Origin: Dactylis glomerata
Taxonomy: Eukaryota; Streptophyta; Magnoliopsida; Poales; Poaceae
DNA: 64,000 nt
Direction: 5' to 3'
NCBI GenBank assembly: GCA_007115705.1
Contig: QXEO01000236.1
Coordinates: 5,119,434-5,183,433 of the forward strand
A program made the translations under genes and the position numbers. Position 1 is the first letter of the stretch. Each line of letters opens with the position of its first letter. This document shows positions 33,095 to 42,839 of this stretch, piece after piece. The notes under the pieces were generated by a model. It saw nothing but the letters and a program-made list of their open reading frames with translations, was not told the DNA's origin and made no database searches.

Positions 33095-33099
33095 GTCTC

Positions 33100-33992
33100 C
33101 TCCAAAAGAAATTTGTTGGGGTCCAACCATTTATTGCAACAAACAAAATAAAAGGAAACTGAAAGCAAAAGTAAAGACGCTCCAAGAAAAACGCATAGAA
33201 TATGAAGCAATAAAAATATGATGTGTTGAAAGGTGACCTGATTTTTGCCGATGAAGAAGGGGTGCATCGGGGGCATCCCCAAGCTTTGACGCTTGTACCT
33301 CTTGGATATTTCTTGGGGTGACATGGGCATCCCCAAGCTTGAGCTTTTGTCCATACTTCATCTCATCTCATCACTCTCCATTCCCTACACTTGAAAACTT
33401 CCTTCATACAAAACTTCACACAATTCTATTAGCAACGTTAGCATAAGCATAATAGTAAATCAACCATTTTGGTTCAGTTTCAAACTCAAAAACACCACAT
33501 ATAAAGCATGTACTACTGTAGCAACTTCCTCAAAAGTCCTCGGAACAAAAGAACTAAAAAAGAAAGCGATTGAGAGGCAAACACAAATAGTGACATAAAT
33601 CTGTCAAAACAGAACAGCTGACAAAGATCGATTTTTTTGAGGACCTTCTATTGCTCACATAGAAAAGTGCAAAACTAATGAAAGTTTGGATATAACCTGG
33701 GGCATATGCACAAGAAATTGCAGATCAAAAAGATATTCTGAGAGTTTTCACGGATATTTACGATGCAGCACCGAAATCTGTTTCAGGACAGCAACTTCCC
33801 CAAATCTTACCCCCCTCAAATTAGAGGTTCTTCTTGGCACAACAATGAAATAAAAATGATAAGGAGAGGTCATTACAGTAGTAATAACTTCCAAGACTCA
33901 AATAAAAGAAAAAGCACTGAAAAGAAAACAATGGGTTATCTCCCAAGAGTGCTTTTCTTTAACGCCTTTGAGCTAGGCGCAGAAAGTGGAAA
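33100..33992 (-). other. 3' internal region of element B, part 2, with two internal PPT-like copies
   Basis: No ORF is supported. GCATCCCCAAGCTT (plus strand) occurs near 33273 and 33327. On the coding strand both read AAGCTTGGGGATGC, the same core as the real polypurine tract at 28106-28118. Confidence 0.8.
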
Positions 33993-36047
33993 TCAAGTAA
34001 TATCAAGCGATGAAGCATCAAGTTCATAATTTGCTCTAAGAATAGAGTCAAAAAGTAATTTCTTCCTCTTTCTAGGGAAGTGTTCCATACCTTTCTTGAG
34101 TGGGAAATGATATTTAATAGTGCCTTCCTTCATATTAATAATGACACCTACAATTCGAAGAAAAGGTCTTCCCAAAATAATAGGACATGAAGCATTGCAT
34201 TCAACATCCATAACAAGAAAATCAACGGAAACAAGGTTATTGTTAACCATAATAAGAACATCATTAATCCTTCTCAAAGGTTTCTTCTTAGCAACATCAG
34301 CAAGAGAAACATCAAAATAGCACTTTTCAAGCGGTGGTAAACCAAGCATATCATAAATCTTTCTAGGCAAAATGGAAATACTAGCACCTAGATCACATAA
34401 AGCATGGCAATCAAAACCATTAACATGCATATCAATGATGGGCTCCCAACCATCTTCTAACTTCTTGGGAATAGAAGCTTTTTGTTTCAACTTTTCCTCC
34501 CTAATTTTCATGAGAGCATTTGTAATATGATTTGTAAAAGCAACATTCAAAGAACTAGCATTAGGACTCAAAGCAAGCTTCTGCAAGAACAAAATAACTT
34601 CAGATATATTGCAGCCATCAACATCAAAATCATTGAAAGAAATAGAGTTATCATCTCCCATACTCCGAAAAATTCCAGCACTTTTTGTAGAAAAAGATTT
34701 TGCAGTTTTGGGCTTTTTTGCACAAGGAGTAGGAGATTTCTCTACACCAATAAAAGTAAGAGGATTTCTAGCATTTGGAACAACATCATTAGAGGTGGTA
34801 ATAGTACATACCTTCATCTTTCTAGCCATTTCATCTTCTCTTTCCCACCTAGCATGCAATTCTGCTAACATCCTAACATTTTCATCAATTCTAACCTGGA
34901 TGGCATTGAAAGTAGTGCTTTCTTTCACATTATTAGGCAACACTTTTAGTTTCAGAAGTTCAACATCAAGAGCAAGGCTATCAACTTTTGAAGCAAGAAT
35001 ATTAATTTTACCCAACTTTTCCTCAACAGACTTGTTAAAAGCAGTTTGCTTACCGATGAAGTCCTTGAGCATGACTTTAAGCTCAGAGGGCGCGCCCCTA
35101 GTGTTGTTGGAGGTATTACCATAAGAGTTACCATAACCATTACCATTGGTAGAAGGATATGGCCTATAATTGTTGTTACCAAAATTGTTCCTATAAGCAC
35201 TGTTGTTGAAATTATTATTTCCAATAAAGTTCACATCAACATGCTCTTCTTGAGCAACCAAAGAGGCCAAAGGAACATTATTAGGATCAACATGAGCTCT
35301 ATCATTAGAAAGCATAAGCATAATAGCATCAATCTTATCACTCAAGGAAGAGGTTTCCTCAACAGAATTTACCTTCTTACCTTGTGGAGCTCTCTCGGTG
35401 TGCCACTCATAATATTTTACCATCATATTGTCAAGAAGCTTTGTTGCAGCGCCCAAGGTAAGGGACATAAAAGTGCCTCCAGCAGCTGAATCCAATAGAT
35501 TTCTTGAAAAAAAAATCAGTCTTGCATAAAAAGTTTGGACAATCATCCAAGTAGTCAGTCCATGAGTGGGACAATTTTTTATCATAGATTTCATTCTTTC
35601 CCAAGCTTGAGCAACATGTTCATCATCAAACTTTCTAAACTTCATAATATCACTACGCAAAGCTATAATCTTAGCAGGAGGGTAGTACTTTCCAATAAAA
35701 GCATCCTTACACTTATCCCAAGAATCAATACTATTTCTAGGCAAAGATAGCAACCAATCCTTAGCTCTTCCTCTTAAAGAGAAATGGAACAACTTAAGCT
35801 TAATAATATTACCATCTACATCCTTATACTTTTGCATCTCACATAGCTCAATAAAATTGTTGAGATGAGCTGCAGCATCATCAGAACTGGCACCGGAAAA
35901 TTGCTCTTTCATAACAAGATTCAACAAAGCAGGTTTGATCTCATAAAAATTTGCCTCAGGAGCAGGTGGCACAATAGGAGTGCAGATAAAATCATTGTTT
36001 TTGGTGCTAGTAAAATCACACAACTTGGTATTCTCAGGAGTACCCAT
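33993..36047 (-). CDS. Athila-like Gag-protease of element B, intact ORF
   Basis: 684 residues from Met 36047 (MGTPENTKLCDF); an upstream extension to 36251 reads through the primer site and is unlikely to be translated. The gag domain covers about residues 40-210, with EQFSGASSDDAAAHL, LSLPRNSIDSW and AWERMKSMIKNCPTHGL. An Asn/Tyr-rich low-complexity part follows. The aspartic protease core is CDLGASISILPRKIYD, with Asp near residue 552, and the second block is PIILGRPFLR. It ends DASSLDIT. No pol follows. The frame is unbroken although the LTRs have diverged. The damaged copy in element E is close kin. Confidence 0.93.
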   Translation of the reverse strand: MGTPENTKLCDFTSTKNNDFICTPIVPPAPEANFYEIKPALLNLVMKEQFSGASSDDAAAHLNNFIELCEMQKYKDVDGNIIKLKLFHFSLRGRAKDWLLSLPRNSIDSWDKCKDAFIGKYYPPAKIIALRSDIMKFRKFDDEHVAQAWERMKSMIKNCPTHGLTTWMIVQTFYARLIFFSRNLLDSAAGGTFMSLTLGAATKLLDNMMVKYYEWHTERAPQGKKVNSVEETSSLSDKIDAIMLMLSNDRAHVDPNNVPLASLVAQEEHVDVNFIGNNNFNNSAYRNNFGNNNYRPYPSTNGNGYGNSYGNTSNNTRGAPSELKVMLKDFIGKQTAFNKSVEEKLGKINILASKVDSLALDVELLKLKVLPNNVKESTTFNAIQVRIDENVRMLAELHARWEREDEMARKMKVCTITTSNDVVPNARNPLTFIGVEKSPTPCAKKPKTAKSFSTKSAGIFRSMGDDNSISFNDFDVDGCNISEVILFLQKLALSPNASSLNVAFTNHITNALMKIREEKLKQKASIPKKLEDGWEPIIDMHVNGFDCHALCDLGASISILPRKIYDMLGLPPLEKCYFDVSLADVAKKKPLRRINDVLIMVNNNLVSVDFLVMDVECNASCPIILGRPFLRIVGVIINMKEGTIKYHFPLKKGMEHFPRKRKKLLFDSILRANYELDASSLDIT

Positions 36048-36203
36048 TCTAGCAAAACTAAAAGCAAGCAAGTAAAAGCAACTATAAGGGAACAATTTTT
36101 TTGTATTTTTGATAAAACGATGCAAGTGAAAATAAAGTAAAGCAAAACAATAACAAAGTAAAAGATTGAGTGTGAGAGACTCCCCTTGCAGAAATCTTCT
36201 TTC

Positions 36204-36221
36204 TCCCCGGCAACGGCGCCA
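36204..36221 (-). promoter_or_regulatory. Primer binding site of element B (tRNA-Asp)
   Basis: The minus strand reads TGGCGCCGTTGCCGGGGA, an exact 18-base complement to the 3' end of plant tRNA-Asp, as known for Athila elements. It lies 10 bp inside the 5' LTR. Confidence 0.95.
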
Positions 36222-36231
36222 GAAAAATGCT

Positions 36232-37860
36232 TGATGGTGCGTAGTAGGCACCTAGTTGGGAACCCCAAGAGGAAGATATGATGAGCACAGCAGCAAGTTT
36301 CCCTCAGTTGTAAAACCAAGGTTTATCGAACTAGTAGGAGAAAGCCAAACTTCAGAAGGTGATGCTTGCTAGCTTTGCGACAGCTCCGAACAATTTATAT
36401 GGCGCCTCGTCCAGGGCTTTGCTTTGCACCAGCAGCAACATGGAACCTGCACACAACACAACCAAGTACTTTGTCTCAACTTACGATGAGATTGTCAATC
36501 TCACTGATTTGCTGTAAACAAAGGATTAAGCGTATCGAGTGGTAAAAGGTAATAGTATGTGAGAATGTAAATAAGCAAGTAAAAGTAAACGGTAATAGCA
36601 ATGTAAAGGAAATTGGACCGGGGTCCACCGTTCACTAGTGGTGTCTCTCCATAAGATAAATAACAACATGCTGGGTAAACAAATTATAGTTGGGCAATTG
36701 ATAGAGTAATGATAACGTACATATGTCATGAGGATCACTATGAGATTCACTCTGGGCATTACGACAAAATACATAGACCGTAATCCAACTGCATTTATGA
36801 CTAATAATCCACCCTCAGAATGTCGTCCGAGCAAACATTGGGTATTAAGTTGCGAACAACAGATTATCGCCTTAAGCAAAGTGCGTAATGTAAACAATGC
36901 AAATGTCCTTGGACACAAGAATGTTGTTTTCTCCCTAGTGGCAACAGCACATCTACAACCTTAGAGGTTTCTATCGCTCCCCCAGATTACTAGAGGCATG
37001 AACCCAGCTATCGAGCATAAATACTCCCTCTTGGAGTCACTAGCATCTACTCGGCCAAGATATCTACTAGCAACGGAGAGCATGCAAGATCATAAACAAC
37101 ATAGAGATAACATAAAGATAATAATTCAGCACATCAACTTAACATAGTACCAATACTCATCGGATCTCAACAAACACAACATGTAGAATTACACAAAGAT
37201 GATCTTGATCATGATAGGCAGCTCACAAGATCTAAACATGAAGCACATGGCAGAGGAGATGACCATCTAGCTACTGCTATGGACCCGTAGTCCAAGGTAG
37301 ACTACTCACACATCTCTCCGGAGGCGACCATGGTGGTGGAGAAGGCCTCCGACAGGAATTCCCCTCTCCGACAGGGTGTCGAGAAGAGCTCCTGGATCCT
37401 CCCGATCTCGCGATGATGACGGTGGCTTGCAGTATGTTTCAAGGAAAAATGATCCGTCCTTTAGGTTTTTCCCGTCGAGGGGAATATATAGGCGAAAGGG
37501 GGGCGTCAGAGGGTGGACCAGCTGGTCTCACCCCCTGGTGGCGCGGCCAGGGGCTGGGCCGCGCCGCCCTAGGGTGAGCCTGGCTACTGGCCTCCCGCCG
37601 TCTCATCTTCGTACTTCATGATGCTTCGGGAAAAATAGAAGGTTTGGCTTTTGTTTCGTCTAATTCCGAGAATATTTCCTTTGTAGCTTTTCTGAAACAC
37701 AAAAACAACAGAAAACGGGGAACTGGCACTGTGGCATCTCGTTAGTAGGTTAGATCCAGAAAATGCATAAAAACGCCATGAAGTGTAACAAAACACAAAG
37801 CAAATGGTGTATAAACAAGCATGGAACATCAAAAATTATAGATACATTTGAGACGTATCA
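36232..37860 (-). repeat. 5' LTR of element B
   Basis: 1629 bp, begins TGATGGTGCGTAGTAGG on the plus strand and ends GAGACGTATCA. Next to it lies the target copy GTAGG. Confidence 0.92.
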
Positions 37861-37865
37861 GTAGG

Positions 37866-38545
37866 CGCGTGCTCGGGGACGTGCTTGGCGGAGACGTGCG
37901 TCAGATCGGTTGATCAGACCGACGGCGGCGCTGTACGCGCCAAGTCCTAGACGACGGCACACATATCAAAACCCGTGGTGTCATTGTCCGTGAAGTCCCT
38001 GGCGATGACGGCGAAGACGGACCGGCGATGAAGACCGCGCAGGCGTGGAGTCGGCAGTGACGTATCGAGGCGTCCCTCAGACAACGCGTCCGGCGTTGCC
38101 GCGCTGTTGGTGAAGGCGAGCCGGCCGGTGCGGAGTCGGCACCGGCGAGACGACCACAGTAGCCTATGGAGGTAGGCGCAGCAGCCGACCGAGGGACCGC
38201 GACAGCCGGCAAGAGCCGACCGAAGCAGCGACGGCGCCAGCGCGACGACTGCGATAGCCGGCGTATGGGTGGCAACCGGTGCAAGGTCGACGCTGAGGTT
38301 GGAGTAGAGGCGCGTGGTGACGGCGGCGGTGGGCGACGCAATCCAATCTAAGATCGGTAAACCAAAAATAAAACACCGATCAAGCGATCGGCAAGAAAAA
38401 GACTGTAGGGCAGCCGATCATCAGATCGGCAGACGAACCCTAGGTCGGGTCGTGTGGCCCTCGGCGGAGATCATGGAGGTCGACCTCCCCGGGGGCGGCG
38501 CGGTGCGGAAGCATGGGCGACGGCGGCTAGGGTTTGGACCGGTTT
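37866..38545 (-). other. Right internal part of element A (5' side)
   Basis: GC-rich, with motifs such as AACCCTAG on the minus strand after the primer site and several CGATC words (38380-38440). No recognised protein. Confidence 0.5.
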
Positions 38546-38557
38546 AGGCTGATACCA
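38546..38557 (-). promoter_or_regulatory. Primer binding site of element A (initiator Met tRNA)
   Basis: The minus strand reads TGGTATCAGCC directly after the 5' LTR; the first nine bases are the standard TGGTATCAG of initiator-Met-primed elements. Confidence 0.85.
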
Positions 38558-38714
38558 TGTAGAAGGATAGGGGGAGAGAGATTGGTGGAATATGGTGGAT
38601 GTATTATTGAGCCTCGGGGGCGAGTATATATAGGCGTACAGGGAGTAGACTTGGAGTAGAAGACAAGTAATCTCTACCTAACCATCCTAGTACAAACCGA
38701 CTATATCTCTAACA
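38558..38714 (-). repeat. 5' LTR of element A
   Basis: 157 bp; pairs with 25086-25241. Followed by GAGAC, one base off the left target copy AAGAC. Confidence 0.85.
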
Positions 38715-38719
38715 GAGAC

Positions 38720-39279
38720 AAAACAATAGAAGAAAACCAAAACTAAGTCACCTTCTGGCTCCTCTATTCCGTTTTTTTTTGTAAATTCCCCTCTATTCCT
38801 TACCACAATTGAACTAATGCATGCTCTAAGCTCCCAAAATTCTTAGCATAAAACCACCACTTTACAACTCAAAATAAGAAAAACCACCACTTTAGGATAA
38901 AATCCCACCACCTTTTGATTTATTTTTAATTATGCGCTAAACTCGAAGTGATCCCGAATTGACACCAATTGTGAAAGGGAAGACCGACCTGTAATGTAGT
39001 TGTGGCAAATAAACTAGTAGAATCGCTGACATGGACATAGAACTCACTTGTAAGCCTAATTAAAAATTTAAATATGTTTTTAAAAAGTCAAAGTGTCTTC
39101 TCTACCACTCCATCTCCCTCGTCGATGGCTCTCCAACCACGCCCGCCTCCACCCGCCGACAACGCCGCCTCTAAATGTGCGACGACTAGAGCTCGCACCG
39201 CCACATGGTCGCCAGCATGTAGCGCAAGTCGCACGCGGAGTTCGAGGGTGCATGGCGGCACCAAGCATGGAGGTTGTTA
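38720..39279. other. Unassigned spacer
   Basis: AT-rich to about 39080, then a short C-rich part. No ORF with a recognised domain. Confidence 0.4.
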
Positions 39280-40440
39280 GCCTTTTCTGACAGTTTGTGT
39301 GCTCGAGTTCTCAAGGGCAAGTATTATCCAAACGTTGAGCTGATTAATACAGTTTTTATGGGCAATCCATCCTCCACATGGACTGCTACATCTTGTGGCT
39401 CAAAATCATTGAAAAGGGCTTATTTGGAGAGTTGATAATGGCAAGAAAATCAGGGTATGGAGGGATAATTGGTTGCATTGCGCCACATATCCTAAAACCC
39501 TTACCTCCCATCCAAACAGACGAATCCGAAGAGTTCTACCTTGCTCAATGAGGACGGCTCTTGAAAGGAGGACATTGTTCGTAACAACTTTGGACCAGTT
39601 AACTCATAAACAATTTTGAGTATTACAACATCCCGATGGTTGTACGATGTCATTTTGGCTTGGCATCCTAAACCCTCAGGGGTGTTTTGTGTGCGCAGTG
39701 CCTACAAGTTGGCACTTGGCGAGTCATCAGTATAGTGCATCTTCGCTACCTCCAGCAAGGCAGCAACAGACCTGCGGGTGATAACCCGATCTGGTCAAGA
39801 ATCTGAAAGGCTGACGTACCGCATAAAGTATTTTTTTCTTGGATGGGTGCCACTAATTCACTAGCCAAAAAGGAGAGCAAGTTGAGTGAACACTTCGTGT
39901 CACTTGAATATGCAAAAAAATTGTCGTAGAGAAAAACAAGATGCGGTGCATGCACTATACAAGTGCACTCATGCATGCTCGCAATCTTTGGGATGCAACA
40001 CGTCTTCAGCATCACATGGGGATCTTCTTCTCAACCAAACCTTATGATTTCAATCGATCATGTTGAAGCATATGCTTGAGACAATACTTCTTGTCTAATG
40101 ATAATGAGAGTTTGGTATGCAAAGAAATAAGGAATGAAGTAACTCATGGTAAACCGCTCCCATTGGTGGATGGTTCAAGGAGATTATTACGCGGCTATTT
40201 GCTAGTGAAGCAATGATCAAAGGAAGAGGCCCTCTACTTTCTACTACGCCGCGTCAAGCTACTGCTAAGGTTGAACCACTAGATAAACCATGGTGCAAGC
40301 CACCACCGAGATATGTGAAATTATCAGTTGATGGTTCCTCTTCTATGATGGTGACAAGACGGCGGGTGCAGGTATGGAACTACACGATGACCATGAACAT
40401 GTTATCTTCACTTCATGCAGATCCTGGAGCATTGTAGTGG
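39280..40440 (+). pseudogene. Degenerate LINE (RT tail and RNase H remnant)
   Basis: Broken frames read in order as the C-terminal part of a plant LINE. ARVLKGKYYPN and a TWTA block lie at about 39300-39390. WRVDNGKKIRVWRDNWL follows at about 39426-39478, one base out of phase. AWHPKPSGVFCVRSAYKLA is near 39660-39716 and KADVPHKVFFSWMGATNSLA near 39806-39866. The start of an RNase H (PPPRYVKLSVDGSSS) lies near 40298-40345. Several stops and shifts remove any function. Its right end is cut at the LTR of element F. Confidence 0.75.
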
Positions 40441-40477
40441 GCCTTTGGAAGAAATAAAAGTGTGTATTGAAAGGTTG

Positions 40478-40822
40478 TGACGAGGGTTAACTCGACAAAT
40501 GTCCTAGATGAAGGACTTAGGATCGAGGGAAGAGGGCGCTGGATGAACTCGACGGTAAAGTTCAGTCAAACAAGGCATGTTTATGCGTGTATCGAGAATA
40601 AACGTGGTACTGAACTTGGCTCAATCTCAATCTGTTCCTGGTCGGCCTCTCCTGGCCCCTATATATAGGTGGCCAGGTCTCAAGGATCCGGTCGGGTTCA
40701 GTACAAATTGCAGTGTTCGTATACGATATCACCTTGTATTTCGACTATGTCTATGACTGGGCCTATCTTAACGGGCCTCAGGGGTACAAAGATAATGGGC
40801 TCTATTAGCTATACCCTTGTCA
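40478..40822 (-). repeat. 3' LTR of element F
   Basis: 345 bp, TGACGAGGG...CCCTTGTCA on the plus strand; TATATATAGG lies near 40661-40670. On the coding strand it begins TGACAAGGGTATAGC and ends AACCCTCGTCA. Confidence 0.85.
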
Positions 40823-40835
40823 GTAGCCCCCGAGA
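40823..40835 (-). promoter_or_regulatory. Polypurine tract of element F
   Basis: GTAGCCCCCGAGA on the plus strand next to the LTR. The same core GTAGCCCCCGAG recurs at about 41499 and 41626. Confidence 0.8.
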
Positions 40836-41800
40836 TTCTACCAGAATTATAGATTCGGGTTGAATCTCAAATCTTCATATCTTCGACTTGATCAATCTTT
40901 GACTTCTTCTTTTCCCTGTACTCATTTAAACAACTTAGATTATTTTATTTCTCAAGGGGATTTTGGTTAACAAGCATGGCCTCTCTGACGGATCAGGAAA
41001 CCAGTTAACTGCCGGAGCAGAGACTTGCTACCTACTTCATACTTAAGCCCCTGGACTTGAGTCTGGTACCTGGTCTAATCCAATCTTTTGCCGCATTTAG
41101 GACTTACAAAGAAAGGATTCCAGTAATTCTCAGGGTACCCAGTGCGTCCACCAGGATTTTTCTTCGAATCATAGATACGGAAAATTACTAGCAGAGCGCA
41201 TTCAGGTGCGTATACTAAGCCGCGCAGGACGTATCCTGGGGTCTTACCTTTATGATCTTATTGTAATCACGACATTCAAGTTTTGTCATGATGACGCAAC
41301 TCAAGAATCACAATTTTAATTACTCCAGCCTTGTTTGACTGTTTCAATGTAAAAAATCGCCGAGTTGTTTTTTCAACAAGTCACAAATCTCACCCGATGG
41401 GAGTGAAACCACTTTGAGTTAATCTTGTCGACAATGAAGTCGATGTTGTCGATGTTTTCTATTGTCATCGGGTGCATGACCAGTGCTCCCGATGGTAGTA
41501 GCCCCCGAGGCTATACTCGAAAGTTTTTTTCGAGTATAGGCTCAAGTATACTATCATCTCATCTTCCCATCTCCGTTATTCTTGCGTTAATTTCGTCGGG
41601 TGCGCGACTAGCGCTCCTGATGGGAGTAGCCCCCGAGGCTATAAGGGGGTGCTTGTAGCCTGTTATAGACTCAAATATCTCTTTTGGATAGCTTTTTCTT
41701 TTTTATACAATATCAACTCCTTCTCCTTCTATTACTTTTGACGGAATACTTAACACCCGTGATTTCGTTGGACTTTTAGTTTGCAAAGGCCCACTAAGGG
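40836..41800. other. Non-coding part of element F with internal PPT-like copies
   Basis: No supported ORF. Two further AGTAGCCCCCGAGGCTATA blocks (about 41498-41516 and 41625-41643) lie in an imperfect duplication of about 130 bp that also repeats TGCTCCCGATGG / CGCTCCTGATGG. Confidence 0.7.
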
Positions 41801-41815
41801 TAACTTATAAATAAG
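41801..41815 (+). promoter_or_regulatory. TATA box of the antisense AT-hook/B3 gene
   Basis: TAACTTATAAATAAG lies about 95 bp upstream of the ATG at 41903, the right spacing for a short-leader gene with its own promoter on the strand opposite to pol. Confidence 0.7.
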
Positions 41816-41902
41816 GGCCCCTTGTTTCACCGAGGAAAACCCTAATTCCTGTACTGCAGATCTCCTCCGCCGTATCGTAAGAACAAGCCCAAGGACGTTT
41901 CC

Positions 41903-42391
41903 ATGGTGGCATCGTCGTCTGCCGTGCCCATGAAGCGACGCCCCGGCCGCCCGTTGGGGAGTAAGAACAAGCCCAAGCCTTCCTCTTCTGTTGCTCACCA
42001 AGTTGTGGATGCAAACGCTGCTCCTCGCAATGCTTCTCCTCCACCTCCTATCAATCTATTCTCCTTCTTTGCTATCGTTTGTGCTCAATCCCGTGAACAA
42101 CAGCGTGTTCCGCTCAAGTTTACTCAATTCATGGATGGGCGCGAGCTCCGTGAAGCCATCCTTCATGAAGAATCTGGAGGAGGTACTCCGTACGAGGTGG
42201 AGGTATACTATGATGGCCGTGGCGAGATGTATTTCAGGGGTGGCTGGCCTCAGTTTGCAGAGGATCATGACCTGCATCAAGGCTTCTTCATGCTTTTCAA
42301 TTACCACTACGACACGTCAAAGTTTGACGTGAAGATCTTCGATTGCACACAATGCCAGAAGAAGTATGAAGCAGAAGTACATTTTCAGTAA
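41903..42391 (+). CDS. AT-hook plus B3-domain DNA-binding protein, antisense in a Tat element
   Basis: 162 residues, single exon; the start is the first ATG after the TATA box and has a good context (TCCATGG). Residues 11-26 (KRRPGRPLGSKNKPKP) form an AT-hook of the type found in plant AHL proteins. A Ser/Pro-rich linker follows. Residues about 68-150 match the B3 fold: VPLKF, a YEVEVYY strand, GGWPQFAEDHDLHQG with the conserved GW, FMLFNY and FDVKIFD. The protein should enter the nucleus and bind AT-rich DNA and a specific motif; the target is unknown. It is complete and unbroken although pol next to it has an amber codon. It lies between pol and the 3' LTR, tail to tail with pol. A possible role in controlling or unsilencing the element is inference only. 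Confidence 0.85.
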   Translation: MVASSSAVPMKRRPGRPLGSKNKPKPSSSVAHQVVDANAAPRNASPPPPINLFSFFAIVCAQSREQQRVPLKFTQFMDGRELREAILHEESGGGTPYEVEVYYDGRGEMYFRGGWPQFAEDHDLHQGFFMLFNYHYDTSKFDVKIFDCTQCQKKYEAEVHFQ

Positions 42392-42839
42392 ATGTTGTCT
42401 TCCTCCTGATGTAATCCTTTTGTTTGTGCTCTTTGGTCGACTTGTGTAATAATTATATGTGATGAACTCTACTTATGTTATCGCCCTTATTAAGAGACCA
42501 AGAGAACTATCAATGTTCCGAGGTATTTTACTTTAGCATCGATGTGCTTTTGTTTATCTGCTAGCCGCGCTTTCTTTATATACTTGACTATCCATTTTAT
42601 TTTCGTGGATAACATCATGATTATTCATGAGAAGAAATAATATCATGATCTCAATAACACTCATATTGTTTATAATGACTCGAGGGTCAAAGCCCCCGAG
42701 TGGAAAATGTTGACACACTTTTTACATATCATAAAATCGACCCAAGAATCCCGGCATGTGGCCTCATGTTCTGGGTTTAGAGGGTGATGAATTGAAGTTT
42801 TTCATGCTTGCCGATGTAGCCTTTTGCTGGTGACGTCTT
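42392..42839. other. Spacer between the convergent B3 gene and pol of F
   Basis: About 450 bp, AT-rich, without an ORF. One AGCCCCCGAG copy lies at about 42690. It must hold the 3' ends of two converging transcripts. Confidence 0.5.

Larger units (their letters stand above)
26475..37860 (-). mobile_element. Athila-like element B, gag-protease only
   Basis: LTRs 26475-28105 and 36232-37860 have an exact flanking duplication GTAGG (26470-26474 and 37861-37865). On the coding strand the LTR begins TGATACGTCT and ends CACCATCA. The primer site matches tRNA-Asp and the polypurine tract is AAGCTTGGGGATGCT. One intact gag-protease ORF is present; no RT, RNase H or integrase is found, so movement would need proteins from a related element. 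The first 190 bp of the two LTRs differ at about 11 sites, so it is older than the Tat insertion. A 2.9 kb nested solo LTR sits in its 3' internal region. Confidence 0.93.
25086..38714 (-). mobile_element. Short-LTR, coding-poor retrotransposon A (split by element B)
   Basis: LTRs of 156 and 157 bp (25086-25241 and 38558-38714) begin TGTAGAAGG and end CTCTAACA. The minus strand next to the right LTR reads TGGTATCAGCC, the initiator-Met tRNA primer site seen in copia-type and TRIM elements. A C-run at the left LTR gives a G-rich polypurine tract on the minus strand. Flanks AAGAC and GAGAC differ at one base. Without the nested element B the unit is about 2.2 kb and GC-rich, with no protein domain I recognise, so it is probably a non-autonomous TRIM-like element. 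Confidence 0.8.

Noticed and set aside
34482..35124. Plus-strand frames of 128 and 171 codons over element B gag
   Set aside because: Complement of the intact gag-protease ORF; also mirrored at 59282-59933 opposite unit E, as shadows would be.
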